NCBI RefSeq assembly: GCF_013255915.1
Contig: NZ_CP053896.1
Location: 2,666,001 to 2,730,000 of the forward strand
Direction: 5' to 3'
DNA length: 64,000 nt
Source: Providencia rettgeri
Lineage (GTDB): Bacteria; Pseudomonadota; Gammaproteobacteria; Enterobacterales; Enterobacteriaceae
Part shown: piece after piece, positions 1 through 8,283 of the stretch
How positions within the stretch are numbered: position 1 is the stretch's first letter
How the letters are laid out: each line of letters starts with the position of its first letter
Made by a program: the position numbers and the translations under genes
Notes under the pieces: generated by a model
What the model was told of the DNA's origin: nothing
The model's input: only the letters and a program-made list of their open reading frames with translations
Database searches by the model: none

Positions 1-250
1 CAGTTGATAAGTCGTTAATGCCCGCAATTAATGTCACTCGCCCTTTTGCAATCTTGCAAACGGTAGATAGCACGGTTTTACGCTCATCTTCATTTAATGC
101 GTAATATTCCCCTGTTGTCCCACAAACTACTAAACCGGTAACACCTCGCTCAATAAGTTTTTCAGTTAATTCAGCAAGTGCACTGACATTTAGTGTTAAA
201 TCATCATGAAACGGGGTCACTAAAGGAACAAGAATGCCATGGAAATTCAT
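1..250 (-). CDS. Dihydrodipicolinate synthase/N-acetylneuraminate lyase family protein, partial (C-terminus beyond window)
   Basis: The first 83 residues are visible; the gene runs off the left edge. The start begins MNFHGILVPLVTPF and is followed by the family's phosphate-binding-type motif CGTTGEYYAL and then LIAGIND, the typical beginning of a class I aldolase (beta/alpha)8 barrel. The Schiff-base lysine lies outside the window. A GAGGAG ribosome site lies 7 nt before the ATG. It sits 17 nt after an FAD D-amino-acid dehydrogenase gene and a hydroxyproline epimerase-type gene. In known hydroxyproline operons the DHDPS-like member is the 1-pyrroline-4-hydroxy-2-carboxylate deaminase, so this role is inferred from context rather than read from residues. 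True DapA is less likely here. Confidence 0.85.
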   Translation of the reverse strand, partial: MNFHGILVPLVTPFHDDLTLNVSALAELTEKLIERGVTGLVVCGTTGEYYALNEDERKTVLSTVCKIAKGRVTLIAGINDLST

Positions 251-267
251 TTGAATTCTCCTCAAAA

Positions 268-1515
268 TTAAAGAAATCGTTCAATGGAAAAAGGGGTACA
301 GTCGATGCTTGTCGGCTGCTGATGAATAAAACTATTCACAATATCTGCGGTGATCGCCGCTTGGGTTAACCCCAAGTGTTGGTGACCAAATGCAAAAATA
401 TAGGGGCCTTTGTGGTCTAAAACTGGCAATGAGTCTGATGTGGATGGACGAAATCCCATCCATGATGTCGATTGTTGGCTGTTTAATGTTTCCTTGAGCA
501 TTGGTTGTGCTAACGGAAGAAAATGTTGAGCACGCTGCATATTTGCGGGGCGCTTTAGCCCTGCGTATTCCACGGTTCCTGCAAGGCGTAGCCCTTGAGA
601 CATTGGCGTCATAATAAAACGCCTATCCATACTTGATACAGGTATTGATAAACGGCTTAATTCATTAGGCAACATCAGGTGATAACCACGCTCTGTTTCA
701 AGTGGCACTTTGATGCGGCTGACCATTTTGACTAATGATTTAGAGAATGCGCCACCTGCAATAACAATTTTTTGTCCTGTGAACTGCCCTTGGGTCGTTG
801 TCAATACGGCTTGTTGATTCGATGTTGATGTAATTTCTGTTACTTCACAGTGGGTTAATGCCTGCCCACCCGCTTGTAAAAACGCCTCGGTCAATTTTTG
901 GTGTAATGCACATAAATCCACAACATGGCCTGTATCTGGATAAAAAATGCCCCCGATTTGGCTTTCAGATAAAGCAGGTTCGCGTGTGAGTAGCGCATTT
1001 TGACCAATCAATTGATTTGTCACACCAATACTTTGTAGGTACTCACTGTGATGACTTAACTTATCGAGAGTTTCTTTTTTCTCAGCCACCAACAGTGACC
1101 CCTTCATTTTGACAAGGTCACTTAATTGCCATTTTTGAATAAATGCTTGCCATGAATCAAAAGCGGCACTATTTAATGTCGTCAAAGTGTGATGAATATG
1201 GGTAAAAGGCTTATGGCACATATTACCCAATAATTTTATTAACCAAGGGGTTAAGGGTAATAGATAACGCCAATCCAAGCGCAAAGGCCCTAATGGGTCA
1301 AGTAGCATTTTTGGAAGTGATTTTAAGACACTCGGGTCAGCAATCGGAAAAACTTGTTCTGTCGCAATATGCCCTGCGTTGCCAAATGAGGCGCCTTGGC
1401 CAATTTCATGTTTATCAAGCAACAATACGTTTGACCCATTAGCTTGAACTGTCAGCGCAATACTCAGGCCAATAATACCGCCACCCACTACAATCACTGG
1501 ATATTTGCGTTCCAT
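268..1515 (-). CDS. FAD-dependent D-amino-acid dehydrogenase (DadA/DAO family), probable D-hydroxyproline dehydrogenase
   Basis: A 415-residue flavoprotein of the DAO superfamily. The N-terminal Rossmann motif GGGIIGLSIAL (residues 11-21) binds the ADP part of FAD and is followed by LLLDKHEIGQGAS, the usual GxGAS flavin contact. The C-terminal part holds WMGFRPSTSDSLPVLD and FGHQHLGLT, the second flavin/substrate-binding segment of DadA-like enzymes. It lies between a hydroxyproline 2-epimerase-like gene (9-nt gap) and a DHDPS-like gene (17-nt gap), all on one strand. The expected reaction is oxidation of cis-4-hydroxy-D-proline to 1-pyrroline-4-hydroxy-2-carboxylate at the membrane. GGGGAATGAA before the ATG supports this start. 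D-alanine or D-proline as substrate cannot be excluded. Confidence 0.85.
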   Translation of the reverse strand: MERKYPVIVVGGGIIGLSIALTVQANGSNVLLLDKHEIGQGASFGNAGHIATEQVFPIADPSVLKSLPKMLLDPLGPLRLDWRYLLPLTPWLIKLLGNMCHKPFTHIHHTLTTLNSAAFDSWQAFIQKWQLSDLVKMKGSLLVAEKKETLDKLSHHSEYLQSIGVTNQLIGQNALLTREPALSESQIGGIFYPDTGHVVDLCALHQKLTEAFLQAGGQALTHCEVTEITSTSNQQAVLTTTQGQFTGQKIVIAGGAFSKSLVKMVSRIKVPLETERGYHLMLPNELSRLSIPVSSMDRRFIMTPMSQGLRLAGTVEYAGLKRPANMQRAQHFLPLAQPMLKETLNSQQSTSWMGFRPSTSDSLPVLDHKGPYIFAFGHQHLGLTQAAITADIVNSFIHQQPTSIDCTPFSIERFL

Positions 1516-1524
1516 TTCATTCCC

Positions 1525-2475
1525 CTATGCCACCGAAATTCCAAACCGAAATGGGTCTTGTTCATCTATCAATAAGGTATTTTTCCCACTGATATAGGCA
1601 TGTCCGCGAATAGTAGGAATAATGCCGTTTTCATCTGCCTGCTGAAAACTGGCTTGAAATTGGCTACCAATAACACTGGCTTGATGCCAGATTTCACCAG
1701 CTGCCAGTTTTTTATCTGCCGCTAAGCAGGCAAGTTTGGCGCTGGTCCCCGTTCCACAAGGCGAGCGGTCATAAGCGCCACCAGGGCACAAAACAAAACT
1801 TTGACTATTAGCATTGGGGTGTGAACCGAATAATTCGATATGGTCAATTTCTTGGTCATCTTTACCGCAAACACCTTGATCAGCTAAGGCTTGTTTAATC
1901 TTTAAACTAATTTCTGTCAGTACTTTAATGTTTTGGTAATCAATGGCGACTGGTGACTGTTCAACAAGAAAAAACCAATTTCCACCCCAAGCAATATCCC
2001 CAGTAATGGGGCCGAGATCTGGGACATTAACTTGTACCGCTTTGCGATAACGATATGAATAAACATTCTGAATGCTCACGCTACCATCTTGGTGTAGTTG
2101 CGCCGTCACATCTCCTACCGGAGTTTCAATAAGATGTTTGCCATAAGTGATATGACCGAGAAAATGCAACGAGGCCACTAAACCGATAGTGCCGTGGCCA
2201 CACATTCCCAGATAACCTTGATTGTTAAAAAAAATCACACCTGCTGTTGCCGCTGGGTTTTGTGGTTTGCAAAGTAATGCGCCAACAAGAATGTCATTGC
2301 CACGTGGCTCTAAAATGGTAGTTTTACGCCATACATCATGTTGCTTGCGTAATTGCTCCAATCTCGATGCCATGCTTTGTTGCCCTAAATCAGGGAATCC
2401 ATCAATGACTAGCCGAGTTGGCTCGCCTGCGGTATGGGAATCGATAACTTCAATTTTGGTATATTGAGATTGCAT
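1525..2475 (-). CDS. Proline racemase family protein, probable 4-hydroxyproline 2-epimerase
   Basis: A 316-residue proline-racemase-fold protein. Both catalytic cysteines are present: C92 in [10 protein letters not shown] and C240 in [11 protein letters not shown]. With two cysteines it should be a racemase/epimerase; trans-3-hydroxyproline dehydratases replace the first cysteine with serine or the second with threonine. The likely reaction is trans-4-hydroxy-L-proline to cis-4-hydroxy-D-proline, the entry step of bacterial hydroxyproline catabolism, and this fits the D-amino-acid dehydrogenase and DHDPS-like genes immediately downstream. It is the first gene of the operon, divergent from a PAS-AraC regulator across a 153-bp promoter region, with AGGAT ahead of the ATG. 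Proline racemase proper is the alternative. Confidence 0.87.
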   Translation of the reverse strand: MQSQYTKIEVIDSHTAGEPTRLVIDGFPDLGQQSMASRLEQLRKQHDVWRKTTILEPRGNDILVGALLCKPQNPAATAGVIFFNNQGYLGMCGHGTIGLVASLHFLGHITYGKHLIETPVGDVTAQLHQDGSVSIQNVYSYRYRKAVQVNVPDLGPITGDIAWGGNWFFLVEQSPVAIDYQNIKVLTEISLKIKQALADQGVCGKDDQEIDHIELFGSHPNANSQSFVLCPGGAYDRSPCGTGTSAKLACLAADKKLAAGEIWHQASVIGSQFQASFQQADENGIIPTIRGHAYISGKNTLLIDEQDPFRFGISVA

Positions 2476-2628
2476 CAGTTAGCATCCTATTTATTATCAT
2501 TGTTAATAGAATGCTTGATTTTTGTTAACAACTCTTGATATCTTTCTAACAAACTTATGCGGTTTTCTGCACAATCTCAAAATATTTAACAGAATTAGTA
2601 AGATTAATTTAATATTTCGGAGCGCAGC

Positions 2629-3432
2629 ATGATCAATCTAAATAAATTGCTATTGATTAGTCAGGAAAACATGCTGTTTCCCGTTGATAATATTGACGTT
2701 TTATTAAATCATTTAGGTTTAATCATGCCTCTAATTAATACCTTGCCTAATGTGACTTTTTTTATAAAAGACCATAATGCAAAGTATTTATTGGCTAATG
2801 ATAATTTAGCCATTCGTTGTAAAATCGACAGCGTTAATCATCTCGTTGGTAAAGGCGCTGAGGATATTTTTCATTCGGAACTCGGCCAAAGCTATAGTTC
2901 TCAGGACTATTTAGTGATGGAAAAGAAAATTAGTGTCATTAATAAACTAGAGCTTCACCTGTATAAAGCGGGTTTGTTGGGATGGTGCTTAACGACTAAG
3001 GTTCCTATTTTTAATACACGTAACCAGGTTATTGGGGTTGCAGGAATTTCAGTGGATTTACAAGATGTAAAATCTGTCAGTCCTAAGCTGAACAACCAGC
3101 TTAGCCGTGTTGAACGCCATATTAGTGAACATTTTGATACCGCTATAAAAATGACAACTCTTGCTGAAATATCTGGCCTCTCCCTTTCCCAATTAAACCG
3201 CCAGTTTAAAGCTATTTTTTTGATAACCCCCCAACAATATATTCAAAAAATGCGGCTTGAACATGCTATTGAACTGCTCGAAGATGATTTTTCAATCACT
3301 GAGATTTCCAGTAAATGTGCCTACGCTGATCACAGCGCTTTTTGCCGTAAATTCAAAGAAATGACCACAATGACACCCAGCCAATTTAAACGAATGCGTT
3401 CAAAAATCGATAAACAAAAGATATTGACGTGA
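2629..3432 (+). CDS. AraC-family transcriptional regulator with N-terminal PAS-like sensor
   Basis: A 267-residue protein. Residues about 30-145 look like a PAS fold (NVTFFIKDHNAKYLLAN, then IFNTRNQVIGVAGISVDLQ). Residues about 160-258 are an AraC/XylS double helix-turn-helix (LAEISGLSLSQLNRQFK; ITEISSKCAYADHSAFCRKFK; MTPSQFKRMR). GGAG lies 7 nt before the ATG. It is transcribed away from the hydroxyproline-type operon and shares its control region, so it is most likely that operon's substrate-responsive activator; the ligand is inferred only. It has no cupin-type arabinose-binding domain, which sets it apart from classical AraC. Confidence 0.88.
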   Translation: MINLNKLLLISQENMLFPVDNIDVLLNHLGLIMPLINTLPNVTFFIKDHNAKYLLANDNLAIRCKIDSVNHLVGKGAEDIFHSELGQSYSSQDYLVMEKKISVINKLELHLYKAGLLGWCLTTKVPIFNTRNQVIGVAGISVDLQDVKSVSPKLNNQLSRVERHISEHFDTAIKMTTLAEISGLSLSQLNRQFKAIFLITPQQYIQKMRLEHAIELLEDDFSITEISSKCAYADHSAFCRKFKEMTTMTPSQFKRMRSKIDKQKILT

Positions 3433-3671
3433 TCGGGTATCATATTGTTAATCTGTTTTCCTCAACGTGAATAAATCCATTCCATTTAATTTCATTAAAT
3501 GCTTTTAGTTAATTATTCAAATAGTTTGAATGATTTTTTTACTAAAATAACACGGCTATATTCCTTGGTTATTTTCTAACTTAAGATAGCTCTTATTGCA
3601 GACATCAATCAATCGGGTATTGATATATCCCAAAGCTGCATCATTGTGCAGTGACGAGAAAGGAACACTCA

Positions 3672-4295
3672 ATGACCATTTACGATCTGAAACCTAAATT
3701 TCAAGATCTGCTTCGTCCAATTGTTCATAAGTTATTTAGTGCGGGAGTTACCGCCAACCAAGTCACCTTGGCGGCTTTACTTTTATCCGTGATCAGCGGA
3801 ATGCTATTACTGTTCATTCCAAATCCGCACCTGTTTATTTTATTACCTTTCGTTCTGTTTATTCGTATGGCACTCAATGCGATTGATGGCATGTTAGCAA
3901 GAGAACACAACCAGAAAAGCCATCTGGGTGCAATATTAAATGAGCTTGGTGATGTCATTTCAGATGTCGCACTCTACTCACCATTTGCCGTTATTTTCCC
4001 TCAAGCATTTTGGCTTATTTTATTAATTCTATTTCTTGCGCTACTCACTGAGTTTATTGGCGTTATCGCTCAATCAATTGGTGCATCTCGGCGCTATGAC
4101 GGCCCTATTGGTAAAAGTGATCGAGCCTTTATTTTTGGTACGCTAGGACTGCTCGTTAGCATTTTTCCACAGATTATCTTTTCTAGTTGGGTAAATTATC
4201 TGTTTATCCTTTTAACTTTGTTGCTGTTTTATACTTGCTATAACCGTATTCGCCGTGCTCTTTGTGAATTATCTACACCTGCGAATAATAATTAA
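3672..4295 (+). CDS. ynbA: CDP-alcohol phosphatidyltransferase, YnbA-like inner-membrane enzyme
   Basis: A 207-residue multi-spanning membrane protein of the CDP-alcohol phosphatidyltransferase family, which swaps CMP of a CDP-alcohol for another alcohol during phospholipid head-group synthesis. The signature region starts DGMLAR and continues GAILNELGDVISD. Compared with the canonical DG-x2-AR-x8-G-x3-D-x3-D, the third acidic position is asparagine; from memory the E. coli YnbA sequence also has Asn there. I chose the ATG at 3672 (MTIYDLKPKFQ) over the GTG at 3651 because GAAAGGA lies just before it. It is followed after 9 nt by a ynbC-like gene. The exact substrate is unknown. Confidence 0.85.
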   Translation: MTIYDLKPKFQDLLRPIVHKLFSAGVTANQVTLAALLLSVISGMLLLFIPNPHLFILLPFVLFIRMALNAIDGMLAREHNQKSHLGAILNELGDVISDVALYSPFAVIFPQAFWLILLILFLALLTEFIGVIAQSIGASRRYDGPIGKSDRAFIFGTLGLLVSIFPQIIFSSWVNYLFILLTLLLFYTCYNRIRRALCELSTPANNN

Positions 4296-4304
4296 GGAAG
4301 AATT

Positions 4305-6071
4305 ATGAACGTTCAGACAGATTATCTGACGCAACGTCCCGTTATTGAGTCCCAATTTACCACCAGTGACCATACTTCTCTTTTTTATCGACATTGGCCA
4401 ACGGAGACTCCGACCAACAAAGCGATTATTTTATTTCATCGAGGCCATGAACATTCCGGCCGAGTCGCCCATTTAGTCGATGAACTCAATTTACCTGACT
4501 ATGCTATGTTTGCATGGGATGCCCGTGGCCATGGTAGAAATGATGGCCCTCGAGGTTATAGCCCTTCACTAAGCACATCCATCAATGATGTCGATGAGTT
4601 TGTGCGTTACATTTCAGCTAAATATAATATTCCGTTAGAAAATATCATTGTCATTGGGCAAAGTGTGGGTGCCGTTCTTGTCTCCGCTTGGGTTCATGAC
4701 TACGCCCCCAAAATTCGAGGGATGGTACTCGCCTCCCCTGCATTTAAAGTTAAATTGTATGTCCCATTTGCCCGAACAGGGCTTGCTTTAATGCAAAAGG
4801 CTCGAGGCTTGTTCTATGTAAATTCGTATGTTAAAGCTAAATTTCTCACTCACGATGCACAACGAATTGATTCGTTTAATCGCGACCCATTGATCACTCG
4901 CCCTATTGCCGTCAATATTTTACTTGAGCTGTATAAAACGGCTGATCGCCTCGTTGCTGATGCGGGTGCAATTACTTTGCCCACTCAACTATTTATTTCG
5001 GGTAGCGACCACGTTGTTCACCACCGGCCTCAACATCAGTTTTTTGAAAAATTAAACACCCCAATAAAAGAAAAGCATATATTACCCGGTTTTTATCATG
5101 ACACTTTAGGTGAAAAAGAACGCCATATCCCACTTGAGAAAATCCGTGAGTTTATTGGCAAATTATTCGCCTTACCGCGCTACCAACATAATTATCAATA
5201 TGAAGATACGTGGAGTGTCAGCGCTGAAAAATATCGTTCACTCATGACTCCATTACCTAAATGGTGCCCCAAAAATCTTGCTTATAAAATTATGAGCAAA
5301 TCAATGAGCACACTTGGCAAAGCTTCTGAAGGTATTCGTATTGGTTATGATAAAGGGTTTGATTCAGGTTCGACCCTTGATTACGTATATCGCGATAAAG
5401 CGCAGGGGAAAGGCTTGTTTGGCCGTGTGATTGATAGGCAATATCTCAACAGTATTGGCTGGCAAGGAATACGCCAACGCAAAGTCAATATTGAAAACAT
5501 CATTCGGCAGGCTATTCGTGACCTAACAGAGAAAGGGACGCCCGTGCGAATTATGGATATTGCCGCAGGCCAAGGTCGTTATATTTTTGATGCGATTAAT
5601 GACTATGGAAAAGTCGAGTCCGTCCTGCTAAGAGACTATAGCCCTATCAATGTTGAGCAAGGGCGATTACATATAAAAGAACGTTACCTTGAAGACAAAA
5701 TCCAATTTACTGAAGGTAATGCTTTTGATGCCGATGATCTAGCTGCGGTTTCACCATCGCCAACAATTGGCATCGTCAGTGGTTTGTATGAGCTGTTCCC
5801 CAATAATGAAATGATAAAGGCTTCATTAAATGGGCTTTCTCGGGCAATTCCATCTGGCGGGCTATTAATTTATACCTGTCAACCATGGCACCCTCAAGTT
5901 GAAATGATTGCCCGGGTACTCCCAAGCCACCAAGGTGGGCAAGCATGGGTTATGCGTTGCCGTAGCCAAGGCGAAATGGATGCTTTAGTTGAAGAAGCGG
6001 GCTTTGAAAAACTAAACCAATCAATTGATAACTGGGGCATATTCAGCGTATCTATAGCTAGACGGCGTTAA
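4305..6071 (+). CDS. ynbC: YnbC-like fusion of alpha/beta hydrolase and SAM-dependent methyltransferase
   Basis: A 588-residue two-domain protein. Residues about 15-290 are a serine alpha/beta hydrolase of the monoacylglycerol-lipase type: oxyanion region LFHRGHEHSGR, nucleophile S120 in GQSVGA, probable acid D235 in GSDHVV, and histidine H265 in FYHD. Residues about 330-588 are a class I methyltransferase with the SAM glycine loop DIAAGQGR (418-425) and a second motif at SGLYELFPN. The order and length match YnbC of E. coli. The start follows AAGGAAGAATT, 9 nt after ynbA. The linked phosphatidyltransferase and PAP2/phosphatase genes suggest lipid head-group or acyl-chain processing; the reaction is not known. 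Confidence 0.85.
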   Translation: MNVQTDYLTQRPVIESQFTTSDHTSLFYRHWPTETPTNKAIILFHRGHEHSGRVAHLVDELNLPDYAMFAWDARGHGRNDGPRGYSPSLSTSINDVDEFVRYISAKYNIPLENIIVIGQSVGAVLVSAWVHDYAPKIRGMVLASPAFKVKLYVPFARTGLALMQKARGLFYVNSYVKAKFLTHDAQRIDSFNRDPLITRPIAVNILLELYKTADRLVADAGAITLPTQLFISGSDHVVHHRPQHQFFEKLNTPIKEKHILPGFYHDTLGEKERHIPLEKIREFIGKLFALPRYQHNYQYEDTWSVSAEKYRSLMTPLPKWCPKNLAYKIMSKSMSTLGKASEGIRIGYDKGFDSGSTLDYVYRDKAQGKGLFGRVIDRQYLNSIGWQGIRQRKVNIENIIRQAIRDLTEKGTPVRIMDIAAGQGRYIFDAINDYGKVESVLLRDYSPINVEQGRLHIKERYLEDKIQFTEGNAFDADDLAAVSPSPTIGIVSGLYELFPNNEMIKASLNGLSRAIPSGGLLIYTCQPWHPQVEMIARVLPSHQGGQAWVMRCRSQGEMDALVEEAGFEKLNQSIDNWGIFSVSIARRR

Positions 6072-6087
6072 TCTAGTTATCCTCCAG

Positions 6088-6121
6088 AGTGATTGGTGAC
6101 ACATTATTGCCATCAATCACT
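6088..6121. repeat. Inverted repeat in the ynbC-ynbD gap
   Basis: AGTGATTGGTG at 6088-6098 pairs with CATCAATCACT at 6111-6121 (11 bp with one G-T), loop 12 nt. There is no T-run, so it is a poor terminator. It may be an mRNA-processing or partial-termination hairpin within the 180-nt gap between ynbC and ynbD. Confidence 0.35.
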
Positions 6122-6251
6122 TACTTCAACTTTAGATGATAGCCGTTGTTTATTGTTAGCAAAGCACCTATGCTGCTTAGCGTTATTTGTTTTCCCAATC
6201 ATTTACTAATATCACCACCAGTTCGTTGACATTTAAGGAATAGGATAAAGG

Positions 6252-7595
6252 ATGATAACTGCAACCCGCGAACCTCAACAGGTTGTACCTCGACGCAAAA
6301 TAATACTGTCTGGTTTGCTATGGTTAGTTTTTCTAGCACCTTTTTTCTTCTTAACTTATGGCCAAGTCAATACCTATACCGCAACGTTAGACCAGGTTCC
6401 CTCTATCGTTTTTTCTTGGGAAACACATATCCCATTTCTTCCTTGGACTATCATTCCCTATTGGAGCATTGACTTATTCTATGGGTTATCATTATTTATT
6501 TGCACGACCCGTAAAGAACAAACCATCCACGGCTTACGGCTGATCACGGCTTCTCTTGTTGCTTGTATTGGTTTTTTGCTATTTCCACTGAAATTTAGTT
6601 TCCCTCGACCAAGCACTGATGGCCTATTTGGCTGGATGTTTAACAGCCTAGAGCTATTTGATCTCCCCTTTAACCAAGCCCCTTCATTACATATTATTTT
6701 ATTGTGGATCCTATGGTTACGTTTTCGAGCACATACACCAACAAAATGGCGCTGGTTGCTTCATAGTTGGTCTGTTTTAATTTTAATTTCAGTTCTAACC
6801 ACATGGCAACACCACTTTATTGATGTCATCACTGGCTTTGTCGTTGGCCTATTAATTAGCTATTTACTTCCTATACAAACCCATTGGCAATGGCATTACA
6901 CAGGTTCTCCTCGCAGTTTTAAAATGAGTAAAAACTATGGAACCGGTTCTCTTGCTTGTTTTATTCTTGCTTTTACCTTCCAAGGGTTCGCTTGGTTACT
7001 ATTATGGCCTGCTATTGCCCTCTTTTTTATTACCCTTGGCTACTTAGGAGCCGGAGCCAGCGTTTTCCAAAAAACACCGGAAGGTAATATTTCCCCTTCG
7101 GCTGCTATTTTATTGCTGCCATACCGGCTGATTGCTTGGGGAACCTATCATTACTTCGCTAAGCACTGCGCACAACCCAGTATTGTCAGTAAACATATTG
7201 TTTTGGGAGGGCGCCCGCTTTACGCTTTGCAAACTCAAGCTGTTTTAGATATGACTTGCGAATGGCCTCGCAATTCTTACAGTAAAGGGCTGAAATATTG
7301 TAGCCAACCGCAAATTGATTTGTTACCTCTAAGAGCGGAAGATATTGAAAAGTCAGTCCATACTATGGATGAGTTGGTAAAACACGGTGCGGTATATATT
7401 CATTGCAAATTAGGTTACTCACGAAGTGCGACTGTGGCTGTTGCATGGCTGGTACATCATGGTGATGCTAAAAATATAGAAGGGGCCGTAGTATTAGTTG
7501 AGCAAACTCGCCCACAAGTGATTTTAAATACAGCAACGATAGAGCAGCTGAATTATTGGTATACCCATTACCACCTAAACCGAGTGAAAAAATGA
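6252..7595 (+). CDS. ynbD: YnbD-like membrane phosphatase: PAP2 domain fused to dual-specificity protein phosphatase
   Basis: A 447-residue protein. The N-terminal half has several membrane segments and the three PAP2 motifs: KFSFPRPS, then QAPSLH, then WQHHFIDVITG. The C-terminal cytoplasmic part is a dual-specificity phosphatase with HCX5R at H384-C385 (HCKLGYSRS), preceded by the general-acid loop region PQIDLLPL. This is the architecture of E. coli YnbD. It probably removes phosphate from a lipid intermediate made by the linked phosphatidyltransferase. TAAGGAATAGGATAAAGG precedes the ATG. Its stop overlaps the next gene by 4 nt. E. coli has ynbB between ynbA and ynbC; no such gene is present here. 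Confidence 0.85.
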   Translation: MITATREPQQVVPRRKIILSGLLWLVFLAPFFFLTYGQVNTYTATLDQVPSIVFSWETHIPFLPWTIIPYWSIDLFYGLSLFICTTRKEQTIHGLRLITASLVACIGFLLFPLKFSFPRPSTDGLFGWMFNSLELFDLPFNQAPSLHIILLWILWLRFRAHTPTKWRWLLHSWSVLILISVLTTWQHHFIDVITGFVVGLLISYLLPIQTHWQWHYTGSPRSFKMSKNYGTGSLACFILAFTFQGFAWLLLWPAIALFFITLGYLGAGASVFQKTPEGNISPSAAILLLPYRLIAWGTYHYFAKHCAQPSIVSKHIVLGGRPLYALQTQAVLDMTCEWPRNSYSKGLKYCSQPQIDLLPLRAEDIEKSVHTMDELVKHGAVYIHCKLGYSRSATVAVAWLVHHGDAKNIEGAVVLVEQTRPQVILNTATIEQLNYWYTHYHLNRVKK

Positions 7596-7993
7596 ATACA
7601 TTGATGAATAAACAACAAGGTGAAGTCATCACTATTTTGACTCATAGTTGGCGTTATTTTGCTGTAGGGTCTGTATTAGCATTATTTTGCCAATTAAGTT
7701 TATTTTTGGGTTCTAATTACCCTAAATATATTTTATTTGTCAATGTGATTATATTTATAATTTGCCAGTATTATATATATCGCCTATGGCTAGATAACCA
7801 TTTCTTTAAAATTATCTACACACATAATGAAACAGAACATTTTGATAACGCTTTAAATTTTTTATTTCCAAGCAAAATTAAACATTGTACGATGCAGCAA
7901 AGGTGGTCTGGGACTAAACGTCTTTTCATACGTGTTCTTGGGCTAGTACTACTGCAATGGATAGGATTATTGGTAGCAATCATAACAATCTAG
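7592..7993 (+). CDS. Small membrane protein of unknown function, translationally coupled to ynbD
   Basis: A 133-residue protein beginning MNTLMNKQQGEVI at an ATGA overlap with the ynbD stop; an upstream in-frame TTG at 7556 has no ribosome site. Two hydrophobic stretches follow each other near residues 20-65 (FAVGSVLALFCQLSLFLG, then YILFVNVIIFIICQYYI) and a third lies at the C-terminus (LGLVLLQWIGLLVAIITI). The middle carries a charged, cytoplasmic-looking segment ending in KIKHCTMQQRW. I recognise no family. Coupling to ynbD suggests a partner in the same lipid pathway, but nothing in the sequence says what it does. Confidence 0.7.
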   Translation: MNTLMNKQQGEVITILTHSWRYFAVGSVLALFCQLSLFLGSNYPKYILFVNVIIFIICQYYIYRLWLDNHFFKIIYTHNETEHFDNALNFLFPSKIKHCTMQQRWSGTKRLFIRVLGLVLLQWIGLLVAIITI

Positions 7994-8090
7994 CCATTAT
8001 ACGTGTTGACTAATTATTTATTTATAATGATTTATAATTACTACTTAAAAAATAAAATTACGATTACATCATTCACATATACAGTCTAAA

Positions 8091-8134
8091 AAAGAAAAAT
8101 AGCCATATAAAATGTACTCTAACTATTTTTCTTT
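8091..8134. repeat. Perfect 12-bp A/T inverted repeat upstream of dauA
   Basis: AAAGAAAAATAG (8091-8102) and CTATTTTTCTTT (8123-8134) are exact reverse complements separated by 20 nt. The arm ends in a T-rich stretch, so it may act as a weak terminator for the ynb genes, or as a regulatory hairpin. It lies within the 290-bp gap between the small membrane protein gene and dauA. Confidence 0.45.
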
Positions 8135-8283
8135 ATAATATAACGGTTTTTTACTTTTGTTACTGAAAACGTTATGATAATTGCAGATTCATTGATACAT
8201 AACAGATTTTTTTTAGATTGCTAAGCGTATCCTTATAGGTACATCTTTCGTTTATTTTTCACCCTGTTATTTGGTAGGGTATA

